Part shown: piece after piece, positions 30,426 to 38,845 of the stretch
Layout of the letters: each line of letters starts with the position of its first letter
Numbering within the stretch: the first letter of the stretch is position 1
From: Paraburkholderia sp. BL10I2N1
GTDB taxonomy: Bacteria; Pseudomonadota; Gammaproteobacteria; Burkholderiales; Burkholderiaceae
Assembly: GCF_004361815.1 (NCBI RefSeq)
Contig: NZ_SNWA01000001.1
Location: 4,092,001 to 4,156,000, forward strand
Reading direction: 5' to 3'
DNA length: 64,000 nucleotides
Notes under the pieces: model-generated
What the model was told of the DNA's origin: nothing
What the model saw: the letters and a program-made list of their open reading frames with translations, nothing else
Database searches by the model: none
Position numbers and translations under genes: made by a program

Positions 30426-30466
30426 AATGTATGCCTCGTGAGACTTGTGACTTTGATCCACATCAA
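30426..30466 (-). promoter_or_regulatory. FNR box and class II promoter
   Basis: TTGATCCACATCAA (30453-30466) is a perfect FNR/ANR site (TTGAT-N4-ATCAA). Read on the minus strand, TACATT (30431-30426) is placed so that the box centre falls near -40.5 to -41.5 from the expected start of transcription. It would drive the gene ending at 30028. Confidence 0.7.
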
Positions 30467-31164
30467 GAACGAAAGGCGCATCTCCCACGTTTAACGTCGA
30501 CACGAAACTGGACGGCAGTGTCACGCCAATGAACGGCGGCAAGGCTGGTCACCCTTGACAGCTTTCGTCGGGCGATTCCTGCGCGCGATCGGAACGCGCT
30601 TTGTCGAACGAGGGAACTATCGAGCCAGTCTCGGGGGCAACATCGTCTTGACCCTGCTGGAGCCCGTGACGCCTACGGGCGATGACTTCCGCGCGGTTGC
30701 GCGACGAGGTCCGTCGCGCTATCGCCCCGCACAGTGGCGAACCCTTACTCGCCAGCGGCGCCATGTATCGCGACGTTGCGCCCAACAAATCCCCTCCGGG
30801 CGCGCATCCCGTATAAGGCGACTCGGATATCGCCAGGACGAATGCACGGGTGAGACGCGGGGCAGCCCGCAAATTCTGGGTTGCAGCTGTGGGGGTGCGT
30901 AACCGAATCCACTTGCGTGTCATTGACGACCCAGGTCGTGAGCGACGCATCAGCCCGTGACAGGCCGGTACGCCTCATCTATTCAATGGTTTCTTGATCG
31001 ATCTCATGCAGCGCGTCGGATGGAGGTCCAGAATGAATTCATGCGCAATTGCGCTCTCGCTTGCCATAGTGCTCAATGCATCCGACCGCGCATCGTCAGG
31101 GACACGGCACATAACCGAAGCGCCCCTGGTGAACAGGTGAGTTGATGATCCAGGCGGTGACGCC
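30467..31164. other. Long stretch without a convincing gene
   Basis: About 700 bases. ORFs of 115 and 133 codons overlap on opposite strands (30555-30902 and 30549-30950), neither with an SD or a recognisable product. A 44-codon frame at 30682-30816 reads DEVRRAIAPHSGEPLLASGA in part and could be a gene fragment. The stretch is probably decayed sequence. Confidence 0.45.
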
Positions 31165-31839
31165 ATGAATCCGGAATGGATGGACACGGAAGCGTCCTTC
31201 AGCGATCGTGCGGATGCAGGACGCGCGCTCGCGCGGCACCTGACCGGCTACACGGGCCGCAGCGACGTGATCGTGCTGGCGCTTCCGCGAGGCGGCGTGC
31301 CGGTCGCTTACGAGGTTGCCGAGGCTCTGGGTGTCGAACTGGACGTGCTGGTCGTGCGCAAGCTAGGCGTGCCGTTCCAGCCGGAACTGGCGATGGGCGC
31401 AATCGCCTCCGGTGGCGCACTGTATCTCGACGAGCGCACCGTGCGGGTGGTTGGGGTGAGCGAGGCGGAGGTTCTCGACGTTCTGAACGAAGAGCGTCGC
31501 GAACTCGCACGGAGGGAAATCCTGTACCGTGGTCATCGACCGCCGCTGAAACTCGAGAGCCGCACCGTCATCGTCGTCGACGACGGTATCGCCACCGGCT
31601 CGTCAATGCACGTCGCGATTTCGGCATTGCATGCCGGTCAACCCTCGCGGATCGTCGTTGCCGTGCCGGTCGCGCCGGCCAGCACAGCGAAGGAGCTGGA
31701 AGGCATTGCCGACGAGTTCGTCTGCCTGCGCCGCGCGCAACAGTTCAGCAGCGTTAGCCAGTTCTACCGGGAGTTCGGGCAGACGAGCGACGCAGAAGTC
31801 CGCGCGCTCCTCGAGCGCTCACAGCGAGACACGCCATAG
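31165..31839 (+). CDS. Phosphoribosyltransferase domain protein
   Basis: This is a 224-residue protein. ALPRGGVPVAYEVAEALG and VLVVRKLGVP are followed by the PRPP loop VIVVDDGIATGSSM, the hallmark of type I phosphoribosyltransferases. It ends SQFYREFGQTSDAEVRALLE. In relatives this sequence is fused to an erythromycin esterase domain, and remnants of that domain follow in the same frame after the TAG here. It has RADAGRALARHL near its start, like the RDAGRxLA opening of the family. Its substrate is unknown. Confidence 0.85.
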   Translation: MNPEWMDTEASFSDRADAGRALARHLTGYTGRSDVIVLALPRGGVPVAYEVAEALGVELDVLVVRKLGVPFQPELAMGAIASGGALYLDERTVRVVGVSEAEVLDVLNEERRELARREILYRGHRPPLKLESRTVIVVDDGIATGSSMHVAISALHAGQPSRIVVAVPVAPASTAKELEGIADEFVCLRRAQQFSSVSQFYREFGQTSDAEVRALLERSQRDTP

Positions 31840-31854
31840 TGCACCGCAGCCCTC

Positions 31855-32116
31855 GACGCGCAGTTCTTCGCGGAACAGTACTACAGGTCGATGTTCGGGC
31901 GGCGCCTGAACACCTGGAATCTGCGCGACGCACATATGCACCGCACGTTATGCGCCCTTGCGCTATCGGCTGCAACGCGGCGGACAGGGGAGTATCGTGG
32001 TCTGGGCGTACAACTCGCACGTGGGCGATGAGCGCGCATCCGAGTCGCGATTGCGCGGCGAATGGAATCTCGGTCAGCTCGTGCGCCGACGCGCCGCATC
32101 ACTGGCACCAGCGTGA
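31855..32116 (+). pseudogene. Erythromycin esterase remnant (C-terminal part)
   Basis: Directly after the phosphoribosyltransferase TAG, and in the same frame, the sequence reads [20 protein letters not shown], then shifts frame near 31950 to [20 protein letters not shown] and [12 protein letters not shown]. These are clear erythromycin esterase family blocks (WNLRD, VVWAHNSHxGD, ELNxGQLVR). Roughly the first two thirds of the domain are missing. This is most easily read as a decayed fusion gene. Confidence 0.82.
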
Positions 32117-32166
32117 GGAGCCCGAGCGGGCGTCATGAGCGCGACGAGGCGAGAGGGAGGTGTCTG

Positions 32167-32826
32167 ATGCAGTCGATCAATGTGCAAGATGTATTGGTGC
32201 CGTGCGGCGATGCTGTGCTGGAAGGCATCCTCGCCCTCCCTACAGAGCCGCGGGGCGTGATCGCGTTCGCTCATGGCAGCGGCAGCAGCCGCTTCAGCCC
32301 GCGGAACCAGATGCTTGCCGCGGCGCTGCAGGAGGCTGGCTTCGCGACCTTGCTGTTCGATCTTTTGAGCGCCGATGAAAATGAGCGCGATGTCGAAACC
32401 GGCCTTTATCGCTTTGACATTCCCCTGCTCGCGCAACGCCTGACTGGCGCAATCGATTGGCTCGCTGCCCTGCCGACAACCGGGAGCCTGGGCGTCGGGC
32501 TGTTCGGTGCCAGCACCGGCGCGGGTGCAGCGCTGATAGCAGGTGCGACACGTCCGGCACGGGTGCGCGCCATCGTATCGCGGGGCGGCCGCCCTGACCT
32601 TGCCGACGACGCGCTTCCCCGCGTGCGGGCGCCTACGCTGCTGATCGTCGGCGAAGAGGACACCGAGGTCATTGAACTGAACAGGATGGCGGCGCGTCAT
32701 CTGACCTGCAACCATCGGATTATCCTCGTGCCGCGCGCTACTCACCTGTTCGAAGAACCCGGTACCCTCGAGGAGGTCGCACGACTGACTACCGCGTGGT
32801 TCATGATCCATTTCTTGCCCACGTAG
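32167..32826 (+). CDS. Dienelactone-hydrolase-like alpha/beta hydrolase
   Basis: A 219-residue protein. HGSGSSRFSPR forms the oxyanion region, GLFGASTGAGAAL gives the nucleophile Ser in G-A-S-T-G, VGEEDTEV the acid and RATHLFEEPG the His. It lacks a signal peptide. In Burkholderia relatives it sits beside the phosphoribosyltransferase/erythromycin esterase gene, as here, as part of a low-oxygen or stress set. The substrate is unknown. Confidence 0.82.
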   Translation: MQSINVQDVLVPCGDAVLEGILALPTEPRGVIAFAHGSGSSRFSPRNQMLAAALQEAGFATLLFDLLSADENERDVETGLYRFDIPLLAQRLTGAIDWLAALPTTGSLGVGLFGASTGAGAALIAGATRPARVRAIVSRGGRPDLADDALPRVRAPTLLIVGEEDTEVIELNRMAARHLTCNHRIILVPRATHLFEEPGTLEEVARLTTAWFMIHFLPT

Positions 32827-32949
32827 CCACGAAGCAGCCAACTGGTCCTCGCCGCTGCGCTGCGATCGGGCCGCTCGCTGATATTCAGAGGCACGACCGC
32901 AGCCGGGTCTCCGGGGCCTCACATGCGCAAGACCTGCGAATCCGTTCCG

Positions 32950-33210
32950 TCAGCCCTTTACTTCATGGGCGCGCAAAATCACGTCATCGACAAATCTCTC
33001 AGCCAATGCGTACGCGTGACCAAGTACCTCCTCCTGACGCCCGTTCAGTTCCTCGCGTACGTCAATGTGAATTCGCTCGGACTTCATTTGGTCGCGTGTC
33101 TCGTCGGTATCTGGAGTAACGGCCCACTGAACCGCATATCTCCCTGACGGAAGCTCCACGCACGAAACGCTGATCTTGAATTCCCGATAGATACGGATGT
33201 AGTCTGGCAT
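32950..33210 (-). CDS. Small conserved protein (86 aa)
   Basis: ATG at 33210 has GGGAGG six bases upstream, so it is favoured over the GTG at 33225. The product has two or three strands (YIRIYREFKISVSCVEL, GRYAVQWAVTP) followed by a long helix (QEEVLGHAYALAERFVDDVI). It looks like the small stress-linked proteins of Burkholderia, similar in layout to the gene at 37686. No name is given. The gap from here to 33508 shows nothing. Confidence 0.6.
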   Translation of the reverse strand: MPDYIRIYREFKISVSCVELPSGRYAVQWAVTPDTDETRDQMKSERIHIDVREELNGRQEEVLGHAYALAERFVDDVILRAHEVKG

Positions 33211-33508
33211 GATCGCCTCCCTCACCCAGTCCCAGGAATCCGAGTATGAGCGATTCAGTACAACACGGCCATCACAGCAATCGAAATAGAGTCAATTCAT
33301 TCGCGATGGGGAGCGTATGGAGAATCCGCTAAAGGTGACGACGAAAACAAGCTGCACTGCTTCAGATAGCTTTCGCCGCCGAACCTTGCGGGTCGATGAG
33401 TGTCCTTTGATGTGTCACGTCAGAGAGGATCGCTAAACTTTTTCCTCACACTTGAGATGCGAGGCTCACGATATCGGTCGACCGCTATCTATCCCTTCTG
33501 TACTCGCA

Positions 33509-34265
33509 CTACAGAGCATATTGCAAAGCGAGATCGAAGCCGATGATGACTAGCGAACAACCGAGGCCAGTCAGCAGATTCGCGACCTTATGTTCGAAAT
33601 CGTGATCCCGGCTTGTCCACGCCCCGATGAGGAAAATACCTCCGAAGGCAACCTGGAGCGCAACGAACACCAGCATCAGCAGAAACTCGTAGCCCATGAA
33701 CCTGAAGTTCGCGAAGTGCATCCCGTAGTCGAAAATCCATCTGCCCACCCGGCGAACCTCATACAGCAGCAAAAGGATCGGAAAGAGGTAACTGGCAACA
33801 TAGGTCGGCACGCTCGCGTGCTGCAGTTCGAGATGAAAGTGATATTTGGTGAAATGCGTGTACTGCAAGCCAATGCGAACGTATTGCACGGGGATCCAGA
33901 AAATCTCGGGCGTCCAGCCTTGCGTGTTAGGGGAGAAACTCGCGCTGCTGGCGTAAGCGGCGCTGTCGGAACTGCCCGTCGTATTGAAGAAGGAAAGACT
34001 TATACCGTATTTGGACTGATAGACGTAAGAGGCCTAGATTCGCTAGCGTATTCAGATTCCCCGACGTGCTATCGCCCAGAACGAAATTGTTCGGGTCATG
34101 GATATTCTCTCGAACATAGCGTGCCTGTGCGGTGACTGTGTGCGGTTCCAGCAGGTACTCGTACTGCCCGTCAACGCCATAATCACGATATCGGGTCGTG
34201 CCCTGGCCGAATATCGGGAAAGCGTTTGCGTCGGTGGGATAGACTTCAACATTGAACCCGAACAT
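33509..34265 (-). pseudogene. Outer-membrane (cytochrome-associated) protein remnant joined to a membrane segment
   Basis: Minus strand from 34265: NVEVYPTDANAFPIFGQGTT, EYLLEPHTVTAQARYVREN, then a shift, NTQGWTPEIFWIPVQYVRIG and LQYTHFTK. These are blocks of a beta-barrel protein often annotated beside cytochrome genes in Burkholderia. After residue 15 of the last frame the sequence turns into a four-span inner-membrane protein (SYLFPILLLLYEVRRVG and on to ALQYAL). The gene is a mosaic: the barrel is truncated and joined to an unrelated reading. Upstream on this strand (to 34570) further degenerate pieces are seen. Confidence 0.6.
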
Positions 34266-34753
34266 GCCTAACAGCGCGCATGATGCAGAAGGTCAGGAAC
34301 ATCCAGCGGTGCGACAAGGTGTCGTTGGCGATCAACATGCCGCCAACGACTGTAGCCAGATCGGAGGCGCTTTGATGGCTGCGAGCGCATCGGTATCCGA
34401 ATGTCCGAAATCGGCGAAGATACGACCATTCGAAGCAGCACGAACGACTGTCCACTGGCCGCGAGTACGCGTTCCGACTTCTCGAAAGCGGATGTTGGGA
34501 ATCGACGAATAGCCCCCCGGTACGAACGGCCAGTATGGCCGATGAACAGACTGCCTTCCGCCAGCGTGACAAGATAACTGGCTATCCGTGTCGCGGCTCG
34601 TGGCGCGATTTGCTGCTATCAGGCAGACTCGTGTCGCGCCCGGGATTCACTGCGCGGCATACAGCACAATGGAACATGAAGCGGCGACCGCATAAGGGCT
34701 CCGCCGGGCTGTCATCGGCGCTGCCACTACAATGAAGGCTTGCCAGGAGACAA

Positions 34754-35536
34754 ATGGGACCAGTCATGAACAGTATCTCGATCACGCGAGCGTGGAAACG
34801 ATTAGCGAGGCCAATCCGGATCGCTGCGTGCACCGCTCTTCTGCTGTCGCCACTCGCTCTCCCTGCCCAGGACGAAAAACCGGGTATTGCCTTTTCCACG
34901 ATCGAGCCCGGCGGACCGCTGCCAGTGGGGTGGAAGAACCTGCCGGTCGTGCACGGCAAGCCGATGACGCAATACACACTTGTTCACGACGGCAACGCAA
35001 CTGTCCTTCAGGCAGACGCGAACCGTTCCGCTTCCGCCCTGATGCATGAAGGCAATATCGATCTGACGCAAACACCGGTCGTGGCATGGCGCTGGAAAGC
35101 AGAAAAGCCGATCGAGGGCGCCGACAATCGCGTCGGATCGAAGGAAGACGCGCCGGCGCGACTGGTGTTCACATTTGACGGCGACAAAAGCAGGCTGTCG
35201 ATTTTCGATCGGGCGAGCATGGAAGTGGCAAAGCGCCTGGGGGGCCAGGACCTGCCCTATGCGACGCTAATGTACATCTGGTCGACCACGGCTGCGCCAG
35301 GCAGTGTCATTGCCAATCCCCATACCGGCCGTGTTCAGATGATCGTCGTCTCCGGTCAGCCCGGCGATGCAGGCCAATGGCAAACCCTGCGTCGCAACGT
35401 CGTGCAGGACTATGAGAAAGTCTTTCACGAACCGCCAGGACGGATCATCGGCTATGGCCTGCTGACCGATACCGACAATACCGGTACTACGACGCGGGCG
35501 TGGTATGGAGATATCCAGTTTCTGCCTGGGCCATAA
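34754..35536 (+). CDS. DUF3047 family exported protein
   Basis: This 260-residue protein has a signal peptide (about residues 1-38, ending LALPAQ). The mature part has ALMHEGNIDLTQTPVVAWRW, SKEDAPARLVFTFDGDKSRL, LMYIWSTTAAPGSVI and GLLTDTDNTGTTTRAWYGDI. These match the DUF3047 pattern (W-R-W-K, D-D-x-x-R, Y-x-W, T-D-x-D-N-T). The family has no known activity and acts in the periplasm. ATG 34754 has AGGAG four bases upstream; ATG 34766 is the alternative. Confidence 0.8.
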   Translation: MGPVMNSISITRAWKRLARPIRIAACTALLLSPLALPAQDEKPGIAFSTIEPGGPLPVGWKNLPVVHGKPMTQYTLVHDGNATVLQADANRSASALMHEGNIDLTQTPVVAWRWKAEKPIEGADNRVGSKEDAPARLVFTFDGDKSRLSIFDRASMEVAKRLGGQDLPYATLMYIWSTTAAPGSVIANPHTGRVQMIVVSGQPGDAGQWQTLRRNVVQDYEKVFHEPPGRIIGYGLLTDTDNTGTTTRAWYGDIQFLPGP

Positions 35537-35634
35537 CAACCTGACGGCGTTGGTCGAAGATCCTGTGGCGCCCCGGAGGTCACTGACCTCCCGGCATGAA
35601 AGACGCGCCGATCGCACGGCAGCCGTCGCTTGAC

Positions 35635-35889
35635 TTATTCATCGCCGCCCCATCGCCATCTGGGTTTTTCGCCTTTTGCCCAACAGATACCGACAAGCAG
35701 GCCAGTCAACGCGAGAACGGACATCCCGAAAACGAAAGGCTCTCTCTCCGGGTGTATATAAATGGAGCTGGCGACGAGTCCAGACACGTATAAAAGCAGG
35801 ACCAGCCAGCCCTGCCACGTCACCGGCAACCCCCATCCCCAGCCATAGCGTTTAGCCGGAAACCAGATTTTCTTTTCCGTCGATGCCAT
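35635..35889 (-). CDS. Small two-span membrane protein (84 aa)
   Basis: Starts ATG at 35889. IWFPAKRYGWGWGLPVTWQG is followed by two hydrophobic spans (about 27-45 and 54-70) and a basic-aromatic end. The K-W-F/Y-P-A-K-x-Y-G-W-G-W-G-L-P block is a conserved opening of a small membrane protein seen in many proteobacteria. Function is unknown. It overlaps the P450 remnant's end on the same strand. Confidence 0.65.
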   Translation of the reverse strand: MASTEKKIWFPAKRYGWGWGLPVTWQGWLVLLLYVSGLVASSIYIHPEREPFVFGMSVLALTGLLVGICWAKGEKPRWRWGGDE

Positions 35890-36580
35890 GCCTTTTCCCG
35901 TTTAGCGCCCAATCACAGCCAAGGATACGCCGCTCCAGGCGTGCAAGTACGAGTGTCGCCTCGAGCATCGCCAGTTGGGCGCCGATGCAGACATGCGGAC
36001 CGATTCCGAACGGCAGATAGTCGAATCGCCCTGGCTGGCGCCCACCCGCAAACCGCGACGGATCGAAGCTGTCCAGCGCATGCCAGCGCTGCGGATCACG
36101 ATGTAGCAGCCAGAAAGGAACCAGCACCGTCGAACCCTCGGGGACTTCCGTGCCGCAGGCCTGATGGGGCCGCTTTGCAAGCCGCGCAGTCAGGAACGCC
36201 GGCGAATCGAGGCGCAAGGTCGCCTGTACCACCGTTCTTGCGAGTGGCAGGTCTGGCAGTTCGACAGGCTGCCCCGCCCTGCCCGCGATCCCCGACAAGT
36301 CCACCGCCGCGGCTTCGCTCGCTGCGCCTGCAACTGCGGCGAACGCGCGAGCAACGTACACGCCCAGAACAAGGTCAACGCAGTCGTCTCGTGACCGGCG
36401 ACCAGCATGGTGGAAACCTCATCGGCAAGAGATCATCAGAACGGTTGCCGTGCGCCTGCGCCAGCATATCGAAGAGGCCTGCGTAGCGCGCTGGTACCGG
36501 AACGGGAATCTCGAGGAGAAATGGCAGTGCGACGTCTCGCCGACATCGCTGAATCGGTCAAACTGCGCCAGCGTTTGCGA
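35852..36580 (-). pseudogene. Cytochrome P450 remnant
   Basis: Minus strand: MLVAGHETTALTLFWACTLL (the I-helix G-H-E-T-T) at 36408, then a shift near 36350 to SPAFLTARLAKRP, VLVPFWLLHRDPQRW, FDPSRFAGG and the haem loop FGIGPHVCIGAQLAMLEA. The conserved Cys is present but the N-terminal half is missing or out of frame (pieces read QASSICWRRR-type sequence). It cannot encode a working P450. Confidence 0.82.
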
Positions 36581-36901
36581 AACATCGCGTGCCGCGCACG
36601 TCGAAACGGTCGGCATCCAGTGCGGTTACCGCAAGCGCGCCCGGAGACCCGTCGGCGTATAAGTGCCAAATCAATTTGACCAATGTTTCCCGTCAGAACG
36701 GGGCCAGAACAGTGGAAATCCGCATCGCACAAGGCGTTCCGCGATTGTTCCTGCTTGAAGAAAAGTAAATTCAAATTATGGATACAAATTTTTGATAGTA
36801 AGGGAATACACTTACTCCATTGACGTTGAGCCGGGTTCCAAGGCAAAGCCCCCTACAACGTTTTCGTAACCGGGAAATCAACGATTATTGGAGTCATCAT
36901 C

Positions 36902-37174
36902 ATGAAGAGCAAGCTTATCGCCGCTGTCCTCATCGCCGCTTCCGCCTCGATCGCCGCGCCTGCATTCGCTAGCGGCTACGGCCCGGCTCCCCACTACAAC
37001 CCGACCGTCGGCGCACCTGCTTCGCAGCAAGGTCAGAACGCGCAGACAGTTGCCGCGGAGCGTTCGCAAGCCGGCAACGGCGAAGTTGCCTACGGTGGCG
37101 TGAACGCGTCGACGTCGCAATCTGGTAGCCGTGCTACCGCGACCGGCCCGGGTTCGGTCTACTTCGGCCGTTAA
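36902..37174 (+). CDS. Small exported Gly/Ser/Ala-rich protein (90 aa)
   Basis: ATG 36902 starts a signal peptide (MKSKLIAAVLIAASASIAAP, cut near AFA-S). The mature part is about 66 residues of low-complexity polar sequence (GPAPHYNPTVGAPASQQGQN, STSQSGSRATATGPG) without Cys. It is likely a periplasmic or secreted unstructured protein of the sort abundant in Burkholderia. The leader from 36680 is AT-rich and suggests strong expression. A terminator follows. Confidence 0.7.
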   Translation: MKSKLIAAVLIAASASIAAPAFASGYGPAPHYNPTVGAPASQQGQNAQTVAAERSQAGNGEVAYGGVNASTSQSGSRATATGPGSVYFGR

Positions 37175-37196
37175 TCGACGGCCAGGCGGCAACGGG

Positions 37197-37237
37197 AAAG
37201 CCGGGTGCCCTCCACGGGACACCCGGCTTTCAGTTTT
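37197..37237 (+). terminator. Rho-independent terminator
   Basis: AAAGCCGGGTG (37197-37207) pairs perfectly with CACCCGGCTTT (37220-37230) across a 12-base loop, followed by CAGTTTTT. It ends the small exported protein gene. Confidence 0.85.
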
Positions 37238-37304
37238 TCCGCTCCTCTCTTAGAGGCCTTTGCCTCATTCCCCTGCAGTTTCTTTCGATCCCTTCTCTGC
37301 GAGT

Positions 37305-37660
37305 TCACAACCGGATGCGGTTGCCGAAGGGGGCGAACAGTTCCATCACCTTGCCCCACTTCAGCACCTCGACGCCGGGTTTGCCACGCCGGTAGTATCG
37401 TTCGCGCCGTTCCGCATGCAGCGCGTCGATGTTCTTTACCGGAACGAAAATCGTCGTCCCGGGTGACGCATCACCATGATGTTCGCCGAAATGGAGCGTC
37501 AGACCCGAGCGGCGGATCTGCACACAGAGCGGGAAACTGTCACTGTACGGTGCTCCCAGTCCACTGAAAAGCCGAGAAAGTCGACGCAAAACTCGCGAGC
37601 CTTCTCTTTTGAAAAGATGCGGACGATCGGGTCACTGCCGACCGATAGCGGACGACCGCC
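37305..37660 (-). pseudogene. Glyoxalase/bleomycin-resistance family gene with a frameshift
   Basis: Minus strand, N-terminal part: PIVRIFSKEKAREFCVDFLG, then FSVDWEHR. One base appears lost near 37545. The next frame continues SDSFPLCVQIRRSGLTLHFG, EHHGDASPGTTIFVPVKNID and LFAPFGNRIRL. Joined, these make a normal VOC-superfamily protein (R-I-F...F-Y-x-D-F-L-G-F, H-F-G-E-H, P-F-G-N-R-I-R). The 5' end was not located exactly. Confidence 0.75.
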
Positions 37661-37685
37661 CCGCCCGTTCGCGCAGAGCGCACAG

Positions 37686-37931
37686 TCAGCCGGTTACGAA
37701 GCCGCCGTCGATCGCCTTGCGCGCCGCGCGAAACCCGGCCTCGGCGGCTGCATGCTCGGTGGACCAGAAACCGTCGATATGCACGAGCTGCCAGTCGGTG
37801 ACGACCGCGTCACCCTTCAGCACCCGAAAATGCGCCTTGACGCCCGTGAGCACCTGTTCGACCGCGACTTCGATGTCGTAATCCTTATAGCGCTCCTGGT
37901 AGTCGCCCATATCATTACCTTTGGGCTCCAT
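37686..37931 (-). CDS. Small conserved protein (81 aa)
   Basis: ATG at 37931 has AGGAGG four bases upstream. DYDIEVAVEQVLTGVKAHFR and VLKGDAVVTDWQLVHIDGFW form strands, then a helix AEAGFRAARKAIDGGFVTG. The strand-helix plan and the A-G-F-x-x-A-R-x-x-I-D-G end are typical of a Burkholderia small protein family of unknown role. Confidence 0.62.
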   Translation of the reverse strand: MEPKGNDMGDYQERYKDYDIEVAVEQVLTGVKAHFRVLKGDAVVTDWQLVHIDGFWSTEHAAAEAGFRAARKAIDGGFVTG

Positions 37932-38100
37932 GCAGCCTCCTGACCGCTCGCTCACAGCCCATTCATCGACAGATAACGCGCAACCACCCAGCGGGCGAAG
38001 CAACGCCCGTCATTCGCAGCTGGCTCATCAATCGCATACAGGCGCAACGATCCATCCGCTAGCTGCCGGATATTGCCGTAGCCCGGCCGCGCTCACCGTG

Positions 38101-38295
38101 TCAGTCGCAATCGCCGGACAGGTATTTTCTGCCGTCGCAGGTGATTTCGACGCGGTCCGCACTCTGGGCTACAACGCCAGCACGCAGCAGTTCGGCCGCA
38201 ATGCCCGACGCCAGTTCAGGCGGAACCTGCCCAGCCGCCACTTCGTTCAGACGCCGCAGCGCTTCAATTGCCTCAGGACTCAAGGACCTCGACAT
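38101..38295 (-). CDS. Small winged-helix-like protein (64 aa)
   Basis: ATG at 38295 lies six bases after GGAG. LSPEAIEALRRLNEVAAGQV, ELASGIAAELLRAGVVA and RVEITCDGRKYLSG look like helices followed by the wing of a small winged-helix domain. It may be a regulator or just a fragment of one. Neighbours give no clue. Confidence 0.5.
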   Translation of the reverse strand: MSRSLSPEAIEALRRLNEVAAGQVPPELASGIAAELLRAGVVAQSADRVEITCDGRKYLSGDCD

Positions 38296-38582
38296 GACCA
38301 TCTCCGTCGTGATGCTCAATTTATCGTAGCACTTTCGTGGGATTGCGCAGTTGCGATCAGCGACGAACCTTCAATCGGTGTCCGTGCGAAGGTAGCCGCG
38401 GCTCCAGAAGCAGGCTGCAAGGAAAAACTCTTGCCGGATCCCGGGTCTACCCTCAAGAACCCTACGGCATTGAAAGCGGTTGAGCAGGGTCGAATGAAAC
38501 AGGTCAAACATGCAGCGATCAAGCGTGTGATCGCGACGTAGTCCGCCCACCGGCGCATCCGGCCGCGAGGCGGTGGCGCGCC

Positions 38583-38798
38583 TCACAGACGCGCGATCGA
38601 TACCTCCGTCGACTTCACCAGCGCGACGACCTCGGCGCCAACCTTCAATTCGAGTTCGTCGACGGAGCGCGTCGTGATCACCGACGTGACGATGCCGAAT
38701 GGCGTATCGACATCGACTTCGGACACGACCGGTCCGCGGATGATTTCCTTGACCTTGCCTTTGAACTGATTGCGTACATTGATTGCGGAAATGCTCAT
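38583..38798 (-). CDS. Molybdopterin/oxyanion-binding TOBE (Mop) protein
   Basis: A 71-residue single Mop domain: MSISAINVRNQFKGKVKEII, VVSEVDVDTPFGIVTSVIT, V-D-E-L-E-L-K-V-G and ALVKSTEVSIARL. Such stand-alone Mop proteins form hexamers that bind molybdate or other oxyanions. It follows ssuB in the same direction, the usual place for it in Burkholderia sulfonate operons. SD is modest. Confidence 0.88.
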   Translation of the reverse strand: MSISAINVRNQFKGKVKEIIRGPVVSEVDVDTPFGIVTSVITTRSVDELELKVGAEVVALVKSTEVSIARL

Positions 38799-38845
38799 GT
38801 CGAGTGACTCCAGTGGGTCGATTAGAAACGGTCAGGCAAGAAACA

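Noticed and set aside
30549..30950. Overlapping ORFs on both strands in the 30.5-31.0 kb gap
   Set aside because: Neither has an SD, a family or normal codon quality.
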